64,000 nt of DNA from NCBI RefSeq assembly GCF_000768315.1, contig NZ_AQQX01000007.1, forward strand, positions 62,001 to 126,000, read 5' to 3'. The translations under genes were made by a program, and so were the position numbers. Each line of letters begins with the position of its first letter. Position 1 is the first letter of the stretch. The notes under the pieces are model-generated. The model was not told the DNA's origin and made no database searches. It was given only the letters and a program-made list of their open reading frames with translations. This document shows, piece by piece, positions 17,122 through 26,627 of this stretch. The DNA comes from Pseudooceanicola atlanticus. Its GTDB lineage: Bacteria > Pseudomonadota > Alphaproteobacteria > Rhodobacterales > Rhodobacteraceae.

Positions 17122-17982
17122 ATGATCGATTACGACGCGCTCATGCGGCGGGAATTTCCTGTCGTCGAACATACCTACACCGAGAAGGATACCATCCTTT
17201 ACGCGCTCGGTCTCGGCCTTGGGACCGATCCGTTGTCGCCGTCGCATCTGCGGGCGACCTACGAGCGGGCAGAGGGGTTCGGTGCCCTGCCGGCCATGGT
17301 CAACGTGCTGACCTATCCGGGTTTCTGGGCGATGGAGCCGGATACCGGCCTGACCTGGCAGAAAATCCTGCATGGCGAACAGAGCCTGACGCTGCACGCC
17401 CCGCTGCCTGCCAAGGGCACGCTGGAAGGTCGGACCCGGATCACCGGCATCGTCGACAAGGGAGCCGACAAGGGTGCGCTGATCTATTCCGAACGGGAAA
17501 TGACCGACAAGGCGACTGGCGAGAAGATCGCGACCATCGTCAGCACCTCTTTCGCGCGGGGCGATGGTGGGTTCGGCGGGTCGGACGATCCGGTGCGCCC
17601 GGTGCACAAGATGCCCGAGGGCGAGCCCGACACCTTCTACGATTTCAAGACGCCCGAGGGCGCGGCGCTGGTCTACCGGCTGTCGGGGGATTTCAACCCG
17701 TTGCATGCCGATCCGGCGGTGGCCAAGCAGGCCGGGTTCGAACGCCCGATCCTGCACGGGCTGTGCACGCTGGGCGTGGCGTCGTGGTCGATCACCGAGG
17801 CGCTGGCAGAGGGCGATTTCACCGCCCTGACGCACCTGCAACTGCGGTTTTCCTCGCCGGTCTATCCCGGCGAAACCATCCGGACCGAGATGTGGACGCA
17901 AGGCGACGGGATCAGCTTCCGCTCGCGCGTCGTGGAGCGGGACGTGGTGGTTCTGAACAACGGTCTGGCCCGGCTGCGCTGA
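17122..17982 (+). CDS. MaoC-type enoyl-CoA hydratase 2, two hot-dog domains
   Basis: This 286-residue protein resembles the hydratase-2 part of peroxisomal multifunctional enzyme 2. The C-terminal hot-dog domain has the catalytic signature DFNPLHADPAVAKQAGF (about residues 190-206) followed by ILHGLC; the N-terminal domain (DTILYALGLGLG) is the non-catalytic pair. It would hydrate trans-2-enoyl-CoA to the (R)-3-hydroxyacyl-CoA. The MFE2-like dehydrogenase encoded at 26628 would complete the same step. First gene of a five-gene operon with ribosome site GAGGAGGAG. Confidence 0.93.
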   Translation: MIDYDALMRREFPVVEHTYTEKDTILYALGLGLGTDPLSPSHLRATYERAEGFGALPAMVNVLTYPGFWAMEPDTGLTWQKILHGEQSLTLHAPLPAKGTLEGRTRITGIVDKGADKGALIYSEREMTDKATGEKIATIVSTSFARGDGGFGGSDDPVRPVHKMPEGEPDTFYDFKTPEGAALVYRLSGDFNPLHADPAVAKQAGFERPILHGLCTLGVASWSITEALAEGDFTALTHLQLRFSSPVYPGETIRTEMWTQGDGISFRSRVVERDVVVLNNGLARLR

Positions 17983-18025
17983 CGGCCGGCCCGACCCAAT
18001 TATCGAAAATCCGAGGAGATGAAAG

Positions 18026-18433
18026 ATGAGTGACCGGCCGCTGCCGACCATCTATGCCGAGACGCAGTTCTACTGGGACGGCGCGAAAGAGGGCAAGCTG
18101 CTGCTGCAGAGCTGCCCGTCCTGTGACAAGGCTTATTTCCCGCCGCGGCCGTTCTGCCCGACCTGCGGGTCGCGGGATGTGACGGTGCAGGAGGCCTCCG
18201 GCAAGGGGCGGCTCTATTCCTACATCATCAACCACCTGCCGGCACCGGGCTACGAGACGCCGTTCACGGTCGCCGTCGTGATGCTGGAGGAAGGCGTGAA
18301 GATGGTCGCCAATATCCTCGACTGTCCCGCCGATCCCGAGGCGCTGGTCCTCGACATGCCGCTGGAAGTGACCTTCGAGCAGCGTGGCGACATCGCCGTT
18401 CCCCAGTTCAAGCCCGCCGGAGGTGCAGCATGA
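18026..18433 (+). CDS. Zn-ribbon/OB-fold DUF35 protein, thiolase partner
   Basis: This 135-residue protein has a rubredoxin-like zinc ribbon with two CxxC pairs (SCPSCDKAYFPPRPFCPTCGS, about residues 31-51) followed by an OB-fold (YSYIINHLPAPGYETPFTVAVVML). DUF35 proteins bind SCP-x or HMG-type thiolases and form hetero-complexes or acyl-CoA channels with them. The overlap of 4 bases with the thiolase gene supports such a complex. Confidence 0.9.
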   Translation: MSDRPLPTIYAETQFYWDGAKEGKLLLQSCPSCDKAYFPPRPFCPTCGSRDVTVQEASGKGRLYSYIINHLPAPGYETPFTVAVVMLEEGVKMVANILDCPADPEALVLDMPLEVTFEQRGDIAVPQFKPAGGAA

Positions 18434-19575
18434 GCCGCGCAAGTATCGCAATCGTCGGCGCCGCCGAAACCACGCGTATGGGCAAGGTACCGGAGCTGAG
18501 CCAGACCGGCCTGCATGCCGATGCCGCCCTGAATGCCATGGCTGAATGCGGCCTGACGCCGGCCGATATCGACGGCGTGGCGACCGGCGGTCATGACGTG
18601 GCCGAGATCATCCAGTATCTCGGCATCACGCCCACATGGTATGATGGCACGTCCGTTGGCGGCTGTTCCTTCATCACGCTGGTCCGCCATGCTGCGGCGG
18701 CCATCGAGACGGGGCTGTGCAAGACGGTCTTGATCACCCACGGCGAAAGCGGCCGGTCGAACAACCGCGATCACCGTCCGCTGTTCCCGTCGATGCAGCA
18801 GCGCGAATTCGAATCCATCTATGGCCCCCTGTTCCCGCCGTCGCGTTTCACTCTCCCGGTGATGCGCAAAATGAAGGATGACGGCCTGACCGAGGAACAA
18901 CTGGCCATGGTCGCCGTGGTGCAGCGAGAGTGGGCCTCCCACCACCCTCGTGCCACCATGCGCGATCCCATTACCGTGGACGACGTCCTGAACTCCAAGA
19001 TGATCGCCTATCCGTTCCGTCTGATGATGTGCTGCCTTGTCTCCGACGGCGGCGGCGCGTTGATCCTGACGTCGGCTGACCGGGCCAAGGATTTCCCGAC
19101 CAAGCCCGTCTACCTGCGCGGCATGGGCGGCGAGAGCGCCGAAGGCCCGATGATCTCGCAAATGGAGAGCTTCTCGTCCTCCAAGGCGTTCCGCGTCTCG
19201 GGCAAGCTGGCGTTCGAAAGCGCGGGCATCACCCATTCTGATGTCGATCACCTGATGGTCTACGATGCCTTCGCGCATCTCCCGATCTACGGGTTGGAAG
19301 ACTTGGGCTTCGTCAAGCCGGGTGAGGGTGGGGCCTTCATCGCCGAGGGCAACACCCGTCCGGGTGGCAAGCTGCCGATGAACACCAACGGTGGCGGGCT
19401 GAGCTACATGCATTCGGGCATGTACGGCATGTATGCCCTGCAGGAAGGCGTGCGACAGATGCGCGGCGTCTCTCCGGCACAGGTCGAAGATGCCAAGTTG
19501 TCGGTCGTGCACGGCGTTGGCGGCATGTTCTCTGCCGCCGCCACGGTCGTGATGACCTCGGAGGATCAGTGGTGA
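18430..19575 (+). CDS. SCP-x-like thiolase (acetyl-CoA acetyltransferase family)
   Basis: This 381-residue thiolase-fold protein belongs to the sterol-carrier-protein-x/lipid-transfer type rather than FadA. Visible blocks: DGTSVGGCSFITLVRHAAAAIETG with the candidate nucleophile Cys near residue 78, VDHLMVYDAFAHLPIYGLEDLGF, NTNGGGLSYMHSGMYGM, and VHGVGGMFSAAATVVM where classical thiolases have CxxG. It should cleave a 3-oxoacyl-CoA, probably branched, together with the DUF35 partner. Confidence 0.88.
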   Translation: MSRASIAIVGAAETTRMGKVPELSQTGLHADAALNAMAECGLTPADIDGVATGGHDVAEIIQYLGITPTWYDGTSVGGCSFITLVRHAAAAIETGLCKTVLITHGESGRSNNRDHRPLFPSMQQREFESIYGPLFPPSRFTLPVMRKMKDDGLTEEQLAMVAVVQREWASHHPRATMRDPITVDDVLNSKMIAYPFRLMMCCLVSDGGGALILTSADRAKDFPTKPVYLRGMGGESAEGPMISQMESFSSSKAFRVSGKLAFESAGITHSDVDHLMVYDAFAHLPIYGLEDLGFVKPGEGGAFIAEGNTRPGGKLPMNTNGGGLSYMHSGMYGMYALQEGVRQMRGVSPAQVEDAKLSVVHGVGGMFSAAATVVMTSEDQW

Positions 19576-20360
19576 CCGAATTCGCCGGCAAGACCGTTTT
19601 CGTCTCTGGCGGCACCAGCGGCATCAACCTCGGGATCGCGCAGCATTTTGCGCGGTCCGGGGCGCGGGTCTTTGTCATCTCGCGCGATCCGGCCAAGGTC
19701 GATGCCGCGGTGGCGGGCCTGCGGGAGCTGGGCGCGGAGGCCGACGGCATGTCCGCCGACGTGCGCCAATACGATCAGGTCAAAGCCGCCTTCGACCGCT
19801 GCGCCGAAGTGTTCGGCCAGATCGACATCCTTGTATCGGGTGCGGCAGGCAACTTCCTGGCCAAGGCGGAGAATATCAGCTCGAACGGGTTCCGCGCGGT
19901 GATGGAGATCGACGTGCTGGGTACCCACCATGTCATGCATGCAGCCTATCCGCATCTGACGAAGCCCGGCGCCTGCATCATAAACCTTTCTGCCCCGCAG
20001 GGCAGTGTCGCGATGGTGGGGCAGGCACATGTCTGTGCGGCCAAGTCCGGCATCGACATGCTGACCCGCGCGCTGGCACTGGAATGGGGGCCGAAGGGCA
20101 TTCGCGTGAACTCTGTCTCTCCCGGGCCGATCAATGGCACAGAGGGGCAGAAGCGGCTAGTTCCCGACCCCGCAGCGGTGGAGGAGCGGATCAATTCCGT
20201 CCCGTTGCGGCGCATGGGAACGGTGCAGGAGGTCGCGGACCTCTGTGCCTTCCTCGCCTCTGACAAGGCAACCTACATCACCGGCACGGTGATCCCGGTG
20301 GATGGGGGCACGACGCTGAACCCGACACCGACCCGAATGGGACAATTCCTGGAGGAGTGA
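19572..20360 (+). CDS. SDR oxidoreductase, 2,4-dienoyl-CoA reductase-like
   Basis: This 262-residue Rossmann protein has the cofactor motif GGTSGINLGIA and GAAGNF. The usual catalytic YxxxK reads VCAAK, without Tyr, as in 2,4-dienoyl-CoA reductases, whose active Tyr is elsewhere. The C-terminal region is typical (GTVIPVDGGTTL). It would use NADPH to reduce a dienoyl-CoA during degradation of an unsaturated acid. Start GTG at 19572 overlaps the thiolase stop (GTGA); GTG at 19569 is also possible. Confidence 0.85.
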   Translation: MTEFAGKTVFVSGGTSGINLGIAQHFARSGARVFVISRDPAKVDAAVAGLRELGAEADGMSADVRQYDQVKAAFDRCAEVFGQIDILVSGAAGNFLAKAENISSNGFRAVMEIDVLGTHHVMHAAYPHLTKPGACIINLSAPQGSVAMVGQAHVCAAKSGIDMLTRALALEWGPKGIRVNSVSPGPINGTEGQKRLVPDPAAVEERINSVPLRRMGTVQEVADLCAFLASDKATYITGTVIPVDGGTTLNPTPTRMGQFLEE

Positions 20361-20362
20361 AC

Positions 20363-22816
20363 ATGTCCGGAGCACTGAAGGGCCTGCGGGTCCTGGATCT
20401 GACCGATTGGCGCGGTGTTCTCACCGGGCGGATGCTGGCGATCATGGGGGCGGATGTCCTTCAGGTCGAAGATGCGGGCGGCACGAATAGCCGCCGGATG
20501 GCGCCCTTCGACGACGATGGCGGGTCGCTCTTCTGGGCCGCATACGGCGCCGGACGGCGATCGCTGGTGCTGGACCGCGCGGCGGATCGCGACCGGCTGA
20601 TGGCGCTGGCGGCGACGGCGGATATCGTGCTGGAAAGCGGCGTGCCGGGGCGGATGTCCTTTCTTGAGACGGATGCGTTGCTGGCAGCCAATCCGGGCGT
20701 GATCCATTCCATCGTGACGCCCTTTGGCCTGACCGGGCCGAAGGCGGGATATGCCGACAGTGACCTGACACTCTGGGCATCCGGTGGGCCGCTCAAGCCC
20801 ACGGAAAGCCAGGCGGGCGTGCCGACACGGGTCAGCCTGCCGCAGGCCTATCACCATGCGGCGGCGGATGCGCTGTGCGGTGTCATGGTCGCGCTTGAGG
20901 CGCGGCGGCGGGGCGGGCGAGGGCAACAGGTGGTGACCAGTGCCCAGGCCTCGGCCACGCAATGCACGCTGAGCCTGTCGATGGCGACCGTGATCGGACA
21001 CCCGAATTACGTCTTCCGCGCCGAGGTGAAGTCCAAAAAGAAGAAGGAGCTGGACCTGTCCGGCTCTGGCTCCCGTACGCAGCGGTCCAAGTGGCCGGTC
21101 AAGGACGGCCTGGTCGAGATGCATCTGGCGCTTGGTCCGGCCGCCGGGCGGTTCACCAACAACCTGTTCAAGTTGATGTCGGCGCGCGGCGTCTGTTCGC
21201 CGAAATTCGCGGATTGGGACTGGATCACCCTGCCGCCGCGGATCGAGAATGATGAGGTCAGCGAGGAAGAGATGGAGGAGGCCCGGCAGGAGGTCGCGGC
21301 CTTCCTGTCCGGCATGACCAAGCGCGAAGCGGTCGAGATGGCGCTGGAGCATCGCCTGATGCTGGCCCCGATCATGACCGTCGCCGACCTGTCCGACAGC
21401 CCCCATGCGGCTGCGCGCGGGTTCCTGACGCGTGTCGGTGCGCTGGATCTGCCGGGTAAGCTGGCCCTTGGGTTCGACGAAGGGTTCGCGCCGCTACGAC
21501 CTGCGCCCGCGATCGGCGAGGGTGGGACAGAGGCCGAAGCCGAGTGGCTGGCCAGCCCGGCCAAGGGGCCGTTTCCCGCCGCAGCGACACCGGCCGAGGT
21601 CGCCCGTCCGCTGGATCATATCACCGTGCTGGATCTGTCCTGGGTCGTCGCCGGCCCGATGATCGGGCGCAACATGGCAGATTTCGGGGCGCGGGTGATC
21701 CGCGTCGAAAGCTCCAAGAAGCCCGAGGTCGCACGGCTGACCGGACCCTTCCCGGAAGGCGTGCGGGACCTGAACCGTTCGGGCCTTTACGAGAATTGCA
21801 ATGCGGGCAAGGATGGCGTGACGCTCGATCTGTCCAGCGCCGAGGCGCGCGATATCGTCAAGGCGATGGCGGGCAAGGTCGACGTGCTGGTCGAAAGCTT
21901 TGCCCCCGGCCAGATGGACAAGTGGGGCTTGGGCTACGAGGCGCTTTCTGCCGAAAACCCCGGTCTCATCATGCTGTCGACCTCGCTGATGGGCCAGTCC
22001 GGCCCTTGGTCGGCGCTGGCCGGGTTCGGCAATATCGGCGCCGCGATGTCGGGGCTTCAGGTCATGGCGGGGCGCGAAGGCGCGGACCCGGTCGGCCCCT
22101 ATGGCCCCTACACCGATTTCGTGGCACCGCGCCTGGCGCTGCCCGTTCTCATGGCCGCGCTGGAAGAGCGCCGGTCGACGGGCAAGGGGCGGCGTCTCGA
22201 TGTCAGCCAGGCCGAGGCTGGAATGCAGTTCATCGCGGAGGCCTTTGCCGGCTGGTCGGCCAAGGGGCTGGTCCCCGTGGCCCATGGCAATCGCGATCCG
22301 CAGGTGGCGCCAAACGGCTGCTATCCCTGCGCCGCACCCGAAGGGGAAACCGCCTGGGTCGCGATCTCGGTCAACGACGATGCGGCCTGGTCTGCGCTGT
22401 GCGATGTGGTGGGTGATGACGCGCTGTCGGACCCGTCCTTTGCGACGCTGGAGGGCCGCAAGGCCGGCGAGGCGCAGATCGATGCAGTGCTGAATGCCTG
22501 GTGCAGGGACCGCGAGGCGCAGGATGTCGAAACGACGTTGCAGGCCAAGGGTGTCGCGGCCTATGTCGCGGCATCGCCGGCCGATCTGGCGGCGGACCCG
22601 CAATTGGCGGCCTGGGGGCATTTCCAGAATTCCCCCCGCACCGACGGTACGCCCGCCCATCACGAGGCCTGCCGGTTCCAGCTGAGCCTGACACCGGCCG
22701 AGGTGCGCCGCGCCGCACCTGAATATGGCCGCGACACGCGTGACGTGTTGTCAGGGTTCCTGGGTATGGACGCGGCCGCAATCGACCGGCTGGCGGCGGA
22801 AGGCGTGCTGACCTGA
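20363..22816 (+). CDS. Fused double family III CoA-transferase (CaiB/BaiF x2)
   Basis: This 817-residue protein contains two CaiB/BaiF domains, residues about 1-400 and 415-817, where a normal subunit is about 400. The second copy (LDLSWVVAGPMIGRNMADFGARVIRVE) has the catalytic Asp, Asp585 in PYGPYTDFVA. The first copy has Tyr163 (PQAYHH) at the aligned position, so only the C-terminal half appears catalytic in this respect. It would activate the substrate acid by CoA transfer. The ATG at 20363 has GGAGGAG 7 bases upstream. Last gene of the operon; a terminator follows. Confidence 0.88.
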   Translation: MSGALKGLRVLDLTDWRGVLTGRMLAIMGADVLQVEDAGGTNSRRMAPFDDDGGSLFWAAYGAGRRSLVLDRAADRDRLMALAATADIVLESGVPGRMSFLETDALLAANPGVIHSIVTPFGLTGPKAGYADSDLTLWASGGPLKPTESQAGVPTRVSLPQAYHHAAADALCGVMVALEARRRGGRGQQVVTSAQASATQCTLSLSMATVIGHPNYVFRAEVKSKKKKELDLSGSGSRTQRSKWPVKDGLVEMHLALGPAAGRFTNNLFKLMSARGVCSPKFADWDWITLPPRIENDEVSEEEMEEARQEVAAFLSGMTKREAVEMALEHRLMLAPIMTVADLSDSPHAAARGFLTRVGALDLPGKLALGFDEGFAPLRPAPAIGEGGTEAEAEWLASPAKGPFPAAATPAEVARPLDHITVLDLSWVVAGPMIGRNMADFGARVIRVESSKKPEVARLTGPFPEGVRDLNRSGLYENCNAGKDGVTLDLSSAEARDIVKAMAGKVDVLVESFAPGQMDKWGLGYEALSAENPGLIMLSTSLMGQSGPWSALAGFGNIGAAMSGLQVMAGREGADPVGPYGPYTDFVAPRLALPVLMAALEERRSTGKGRRLDVSQAEAGMQFIAEAFAGWSAKGLVPVAHGNRDPQVAPNGCYPCAAPEGETAWVAISVNDDAAWSALCDVVGDDALSDPSFATLEGRKAGEAQIDAVLNAWCRDREAQDVETTLQAKGVAAYVAASPADLAADPQLAAWGHFQNSPRTDGTPAHHEACRFQLSLTPAEVRRAAPEYGRDTRDVLSGFLGMDAAAIDRLAAEGVLT

Positions 22817-22868
22817 CATAGGCCTGTCGACAAGGTTCCTCCCGTCCGGCTCCCCCGTGCCGGGCATG

Positions 22869-22894
22869 GCCGTCCCTTCGGGGGCGGCTTTTTT
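22869..22894 (+). terminator. Rho-independent terminator
   Basis: An 8-bp stem GCCGTCCC / GGGGCGGC (one T-G pair) with a TTCG loop and six T. It lies between the convergent CoA-transferase and enoyl-CoA hydratase genes. Confidence 0.85.
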
Positions 22895-22979
22895 CTGGTC
22901 GGTTAGTGGGGCGAAAAACCAGCGGAACGAAAAATGGCGGACCGTGTGGCCCGCCATCTGTGTCGATCTGATTGTGGGA

Positions 22980-23777
22980 TCAGCGGAAGTCGAACCGCGG
23001 CGGCTTCTTGTTGGTGAAGCGGTCGATGGCATCCTTGTGGTATTCCGAGGCCAGGCAGACGGACTGCGCCTGCGCCTCGAGCTGGAGGAGCGCTTCGCTG
23101 TCGAGGTCGAGAGACCGGCCAGAAATCGTCTTGGTCATGGCGAATGCTGTGCGCGAGGTCTCGCACATCATGCGGGCCATTTCCTGTGCGCGAGGCAGCA
23201 GATCGTCGGGCGGCAGGACCTCCATGCAGATGCCGATCCTCTGCGCCTCTTCGGCATCGACGGTGCGACCGGTATAGAACATCTCTCGCGCGCGCTGCAG
23301 GCCGACCATGCGGGGCAGGGAGTAGAAGAGGTTCCCATCCGGCACCGCACCGACCTTGCAGAAGGACGCGTTGAAAGAGGCACGGTCAGAGGCCAGGATG
23401 ATGTCCCCGGTCAGGGCGATGCCAAGGCCCGCGCCATAGGCCGGGCCGTCCACCGCGACGATCACCGGCACCGGCAGGTCGCGCAGAAGCTTGATCCAGC
23501 CATGCAGGTGTTTCATCCGGGGCAGGATATCCTCGGCCCCCGAGACCAGCCCGGCCTTATGGTTGGCCAGCATCTTTTTCAGATCGCCACCGGCGCAGAA
23601 GACGCCGCCCGAACCGGTCAGGATGACAGCCTGGACATCAGGGTCGACCGTCAGGTCATTGATCGCGGAGGACAGGCCTTCGCGCATGGCATCCGACAGG
23701 GCATTGCGCGAGGCCGGTTCGTTCATCGTCAGGGTGACGACACCGCCGTCACGGGTGATTTTCAGAGCCTCGGTCAC
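22980..23777 (-). CDS. Enoyl-CoA hydratase/isomerase
   Basis: This 265-residue crotonase has GGVFCAGGDLKKML (oxyanion hole) and DGPAYGAGLGIALTGDIILASDRASF, with the second block KVGAVPDGNLFYSLPRMVG. It is third in a minus-strand operon after acyl-CoA dehydrogenase and acyl-CoA ligase, with 4-base overlaps. Function: hydration or isomerisation of an enoyl-CoA; exact reaction open. Confidence 0.9.
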   Translation of the reverse strand: MTEALKITRDGGVVTLTMNEPASRNALSDAMREGLSSAINDLTVDPDVQAVILTGSGGVFCAGGDLKKMLANHKAGLVSGAEDILPRMKHLHGWIKLLRDLPVPVIVAVDGPAYGAGLGIALTGDIILASDRASFNASFCKVGAVPDGNLFYSLPRMVGLQRAREMFYTGRTVDAEEAQRIGICMEVLPPDDLLPRAQEMARMMCETSRTAFAMTKTISGRSLDLDSEALLQLEAQAQSVCLASEYHKDAIDRFTNKKPPRFDFR

Positions 23778-25354
23778 GCCGGATCCTCCTGCAAGAGCTG
23801 GGATTTGATCGCCTTCTTGTCGATCTTGTTGGTGGCGGAAAGGGGCAGGGCGCCGTCCCAGACCTTGACGCTGCGGGGCGCCTTGTAATCCGCGATCTTC
23901 TCGCGACAGAACTTGATAAGCTCTTCGCCGGTCACGGATTTCCCGTCATGCAGGGCAACGACGGCACAGACCATTTCGCCCCATTTCTCGTGCGGGACGC
24001 CGATCACGGCGGCCTGTGCGACGGCGGGATGCTTGGACAGGGCGTTCTCGGTCTCGATCGGGTAGACGTTTTCGCCGCCGGAAATGATCATCTCCTTCGT
24101 GCGCCCGACCAGCGTGAGGTAGCCGTCCTCGTCCAGAAAGCCCGCATCGCCCGTGTGGTAGAACCCGCCGCGCATCGCGTCGGCGGTTTCCTCGGGACGG
24201 TTCCAGTAGCCGTTCATGACCTGGGGGCCGCGGATGATGACCTCGCCCGGCTGTCCGGTGGGGACGGGGGTGTCGTTCTCGTCCACGATCCGCAGGTCGG
24301 CATAGATGACCGGTTTCCCGACCGAGCCGAGCTTGCCGATCATCGGGTTGCCGGGCACGTGGTCGGCGGGCGTCAGCACGGTCAGGACCGGAGACGTTTC
24401 CGTCATCCCGTAGCCCTGGCAGAAGACGACGCCGGGAATCGCCTCGATCGCGCGTTCCATCAGCGTCACCGGCATCGGGGCCGCGCCGTAGGTCAGGCAG
24501 CGAATCGAGGAAAAGTCGAAATCGCCGAAGCGCGGGTGATCCATGATCATGCGCAGCATCGTCGGCACGAGGGTCATCGTGGTGATGCGCTGATCCTCTA
24601 TGATGCGCATCGTGTCCTCGACCTCGAACCGGGGCTGGATGACCATGGTCGTGCCATAGGCGATGGCCGTGTAGACGCGGCTGCCCGTTCCAAGATGGAA
24701 GAGCGGCCCCGACAGCAGCAGCACATCGGTTTCCACGTAACCATAGAGGTGACCGGAGCCGGTGGCGTTGGTCAGCAGGTTGGCATGGCTGAGCATAACC
24801 CCCTTCGGCACGCCGGTGGTGCCGGAGGTGTAGAAGATGATCATCGTGTCGTTGGTGTGGCTGGCGCGGTCGTCGAAGGCGTCGTCGGCCACATGGCCCG
24901 CCGCCGTGATCAGCGCGTCATAGCTGGGCGTGCCGTCGGGCAGGCCGGGGGCCGTGTCGTCCCAATCGGCAAAGATCAGGTGCTTGAGCGACGGACAGCG
25001 CTCCATCAGCGTGGCGGCACGGGGCACGAAATGCCGGTCCACGACCAGCACTTCGGGCGTGCAATCCGCGATGACGTCGACCATCTCGTCCTCGGACAGG
25101 CGGTAGTTCAGCGGCACCAGCATCGCGCCCACCACGCAGGGGACGTAGTACATCTCGACCAGCCAGTGGGAGTTCTGGCCCAGATAGGCGACGCGATCGC
25201 CGGGTTGCACGCCGCGATCCACCAGGGCCTGGCCCATGGCGTGGATGCGGTCGCGAAACTGCGCATAGGTGAAGTCGCGCCCTTCGAAATGGGTGGCCTT
25301 CTTCTGCGGTGTCCGGAAGGCGTATTTCCGGATCAGGTCGGGGAAGCGGTTCAT
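23774..25354 (-). CDS. Acyl-CoA ligase, AMP-forming
   Basis: This 526-residue ANL-superfamily enzyme has the P-loop MIIFYTSGTTGVPKGVMLSH, the A5 motif GYGMTETSP, A7/A8 YHTGDAGFLDEDGYLTLVGRTKEMI, and the A10 lysine region LSATNKIDKKAI. It adenylates a carboxylic acid and forms the CoA thioester. It overlaps genes on both sides, so it is part of the MarR-controlled set. A medium/long-chain or cyclic acid is likely. Confidence 0.95.
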   Translation of the reverse strand: MNRFPDLIRKYAFRTPQKKATHFEGRDFTYAQFRDRIHAMGQALVDRGVQPGDRVAYLGQNSHWLVEMYYVPCVVGAMLVPLNYRLSEDEMVDVIADCTPEVLVVDRHFVPRAATLMERCPSLKHLIFADWDDTAPGLPDGTPSYDALITAAGHVADDAFDDRASHTNDTMIIFYTSGTTGVPKGVMLSHANLLTNATGSGHLYGYVETDVLLLSGPLFHLGTGSRVYTAIAYGTTMVIQPRFEVEDTMRIIEDQRITTMTLVPTMLRMIMDHPRFGDFDFSSIRCLTYGAAPMPVTLMERAIEAIPGVVFCQGYGMTETSPVLTVLTPADHVPGNPMIGKLGSVGKPVIYADLRIVDENDTPVPTGQPGEVIIRGPQVMNGYWNRPEETADAMRGGFYHTGDAGFLDEDGYLTLVGRTKEMIISGGENVYPIETENALSKHPAVAQAAVIGVPHEKWGEMVCAVVALHDGKSVTGEELIKFCREKIADYKAPRSVKVWDGALPLSATNKIDKKAIKSQLLQEDPA

Positions 25355-26505
25355 TTCCGCCCCCCAAGCAGCGACCGACCGATGATTTCGCGCATGACCT
25401 CACCGGTGCCGCCGGCGATACGGCCGACGCGGGCATCGGCCCAGGCGCGGGCAATCGGGTATTCCCACATGTAGCCGTAGCCACCGAACAGCTGAAGCAG
25501 GTCGTCGAGGCACCGGCACAGGGCCTCGGAGGTCAGCATCTTGCCCATGGCGGCATCCACGGCATCGAGTTCACCGGCGACGTGCATCTCGAGACATTTG
25601 TCGGTGAAGACACGCAGCATGACGGACTGGGCCTTGATCTCGGCCAGCTTGAAGCGGGTGTTCTGGAAGTCGGCGATGGTCTGGCCAAAGGCCTTGCGTT
25701 CGGTGACGTGATCGACGGTCCATTGCAGCGCGGCCTCGAGCGCGGAGGTGGCGCGCACGCATTGCAGCAGGCGTTCCTGAGGCAGTTGTTCCATCAGTTG
25801 GTAGAAGCCGCGCCCTTCGGACCCGATGAGGTTCGCGGCAGGCACGCGGACATTGTCGAAGAACAGCTCGGCCGTGTCCTGCGCCTTCCAGCCGACCTTT
25901 TCCAACAGCTGGTTCCCCTTGCGGAAGCCCGGCGTGTCGGCGGGGACGAGGATCAGCGAGGTGCCCTTGGCGCCTTGGCTCGGGTCAGTCTTGCAGGCGA
26001 GGACAAGGATGTCGCAATTGCCGCCATTGGTGATGAAGACCTTCTGCCCGTTGATGACATAGTCGTCGCCGTCGCGGATCGCGGTCGTCTTGATGCCCTG
26101 CACGTCGGACCCGGCGGCGGGTTCGGTCATGGCGATGGCGCCGATCGCCTCGCCGGCGGCCATCTTGGGCAGCCATTCCTTCTTCAGCTCATCGGTGCCG
26201 TAATGCAGGATATAGGGCGCGACGATATCGGAATGCAGCGAAAAGCCCGGGCCCATGGCGCCGGCCGAGGACAGCTCTTCCATGACGACCATGGAGAACA
26301 GGAAATCCGCACCGGCCCCGCCGTATTCCTCGGGCATGGCGGCACAGAGCAGGCCGTTTTCGCCGGCCTTCTTCCAGGCCTCGCGGCTGACGCGGCCGTC
26401 TTTTTCCCATTGCGCGTGGTAGGGTGTGATTTCCTCGGCCACGAAGCGGCGAACCTGGTCGCGGAACATTTCGTGGTCTTCATTGAATACTGTACGCTTG
26501 AACAT
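25351..26505 (-). CDS. Acyl-CoA dehydrogenase
   Basis: This 384-residue FadE protein has AIAMTEPAAGSDVQGIKTTA, YVINGQKVFITNGG and the C-terminal LFGGYGYMWEYPIARAWADARVGRIAGGTGEVMREII. As in isovaleryl-CoA dehydrogenase, Gly is at the usual Glu site, so the base is likely the Glu of EQLPQERLL. First gene of the minus operon, divergent from the MFE2-like SDR with a perfect operator between. Confidence 0.95.
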   Translation of the reverse strand: MFKRTVFNEDHEMFRDQVRRFVAEEITPYHAQWEKDGRVSREAWKKAGENGLLCAAMPEEYGGAGADFLFSMVVMEELSSAGAMGPGFSLHSDIVAPYILHYGTDELKKEWLPKMAAGEAIGAIAMTEPAAGSDVQGIKTTAIRDGDDYVINGQKVFITNGGNCDILVLACKTDPSQGAKGTSLILVPADTPGFRKGNQLLEKVGWKAQDTAELFFDNVRVPAANLIGSEGRGFYQLMEQLPQERLLQCVRATSALEAALQWTVDHVTERKAFGQTIADFQNTRFKLAEIKAQSVMLRVFTDKCLEMHVAGELDAVDAAMGKMLTSEALCRCLDDLLQLFGGYGYMWEYPIARAWADARVGRIAGGTGEVMREIIGRSLLGGRK

Positions 26506-26562
26506 AGCGGCGTCTCCTCCCTCAGAACGGACGGCTGCCGTGCCGTCGGTTGTCTTTCCTCA

Positions 26563-26595
26563 TAATTAGCTTGCAAACATTTATCAAGCTAATTA
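26563..26595. promoter_or_regulatory. Putative MarR operator, copy 2 (perfect)
   Basis: TAATTAGCTTG, an 11-bp spacer CAAACATTTAT and CAAGCTAATTA make a perfect 11-bp inverted repeat. It lies in the 122-bp divergent promoter region of 25351-26505 and 26628-27530, so one site can control both operons. The marR gene is the next gene downstream on the plus side. Confidence 0.75.
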
Positions 26596-26627
26596 CAAGT
26601 CGGGAAGAACATGAGGAGGAGAACACC

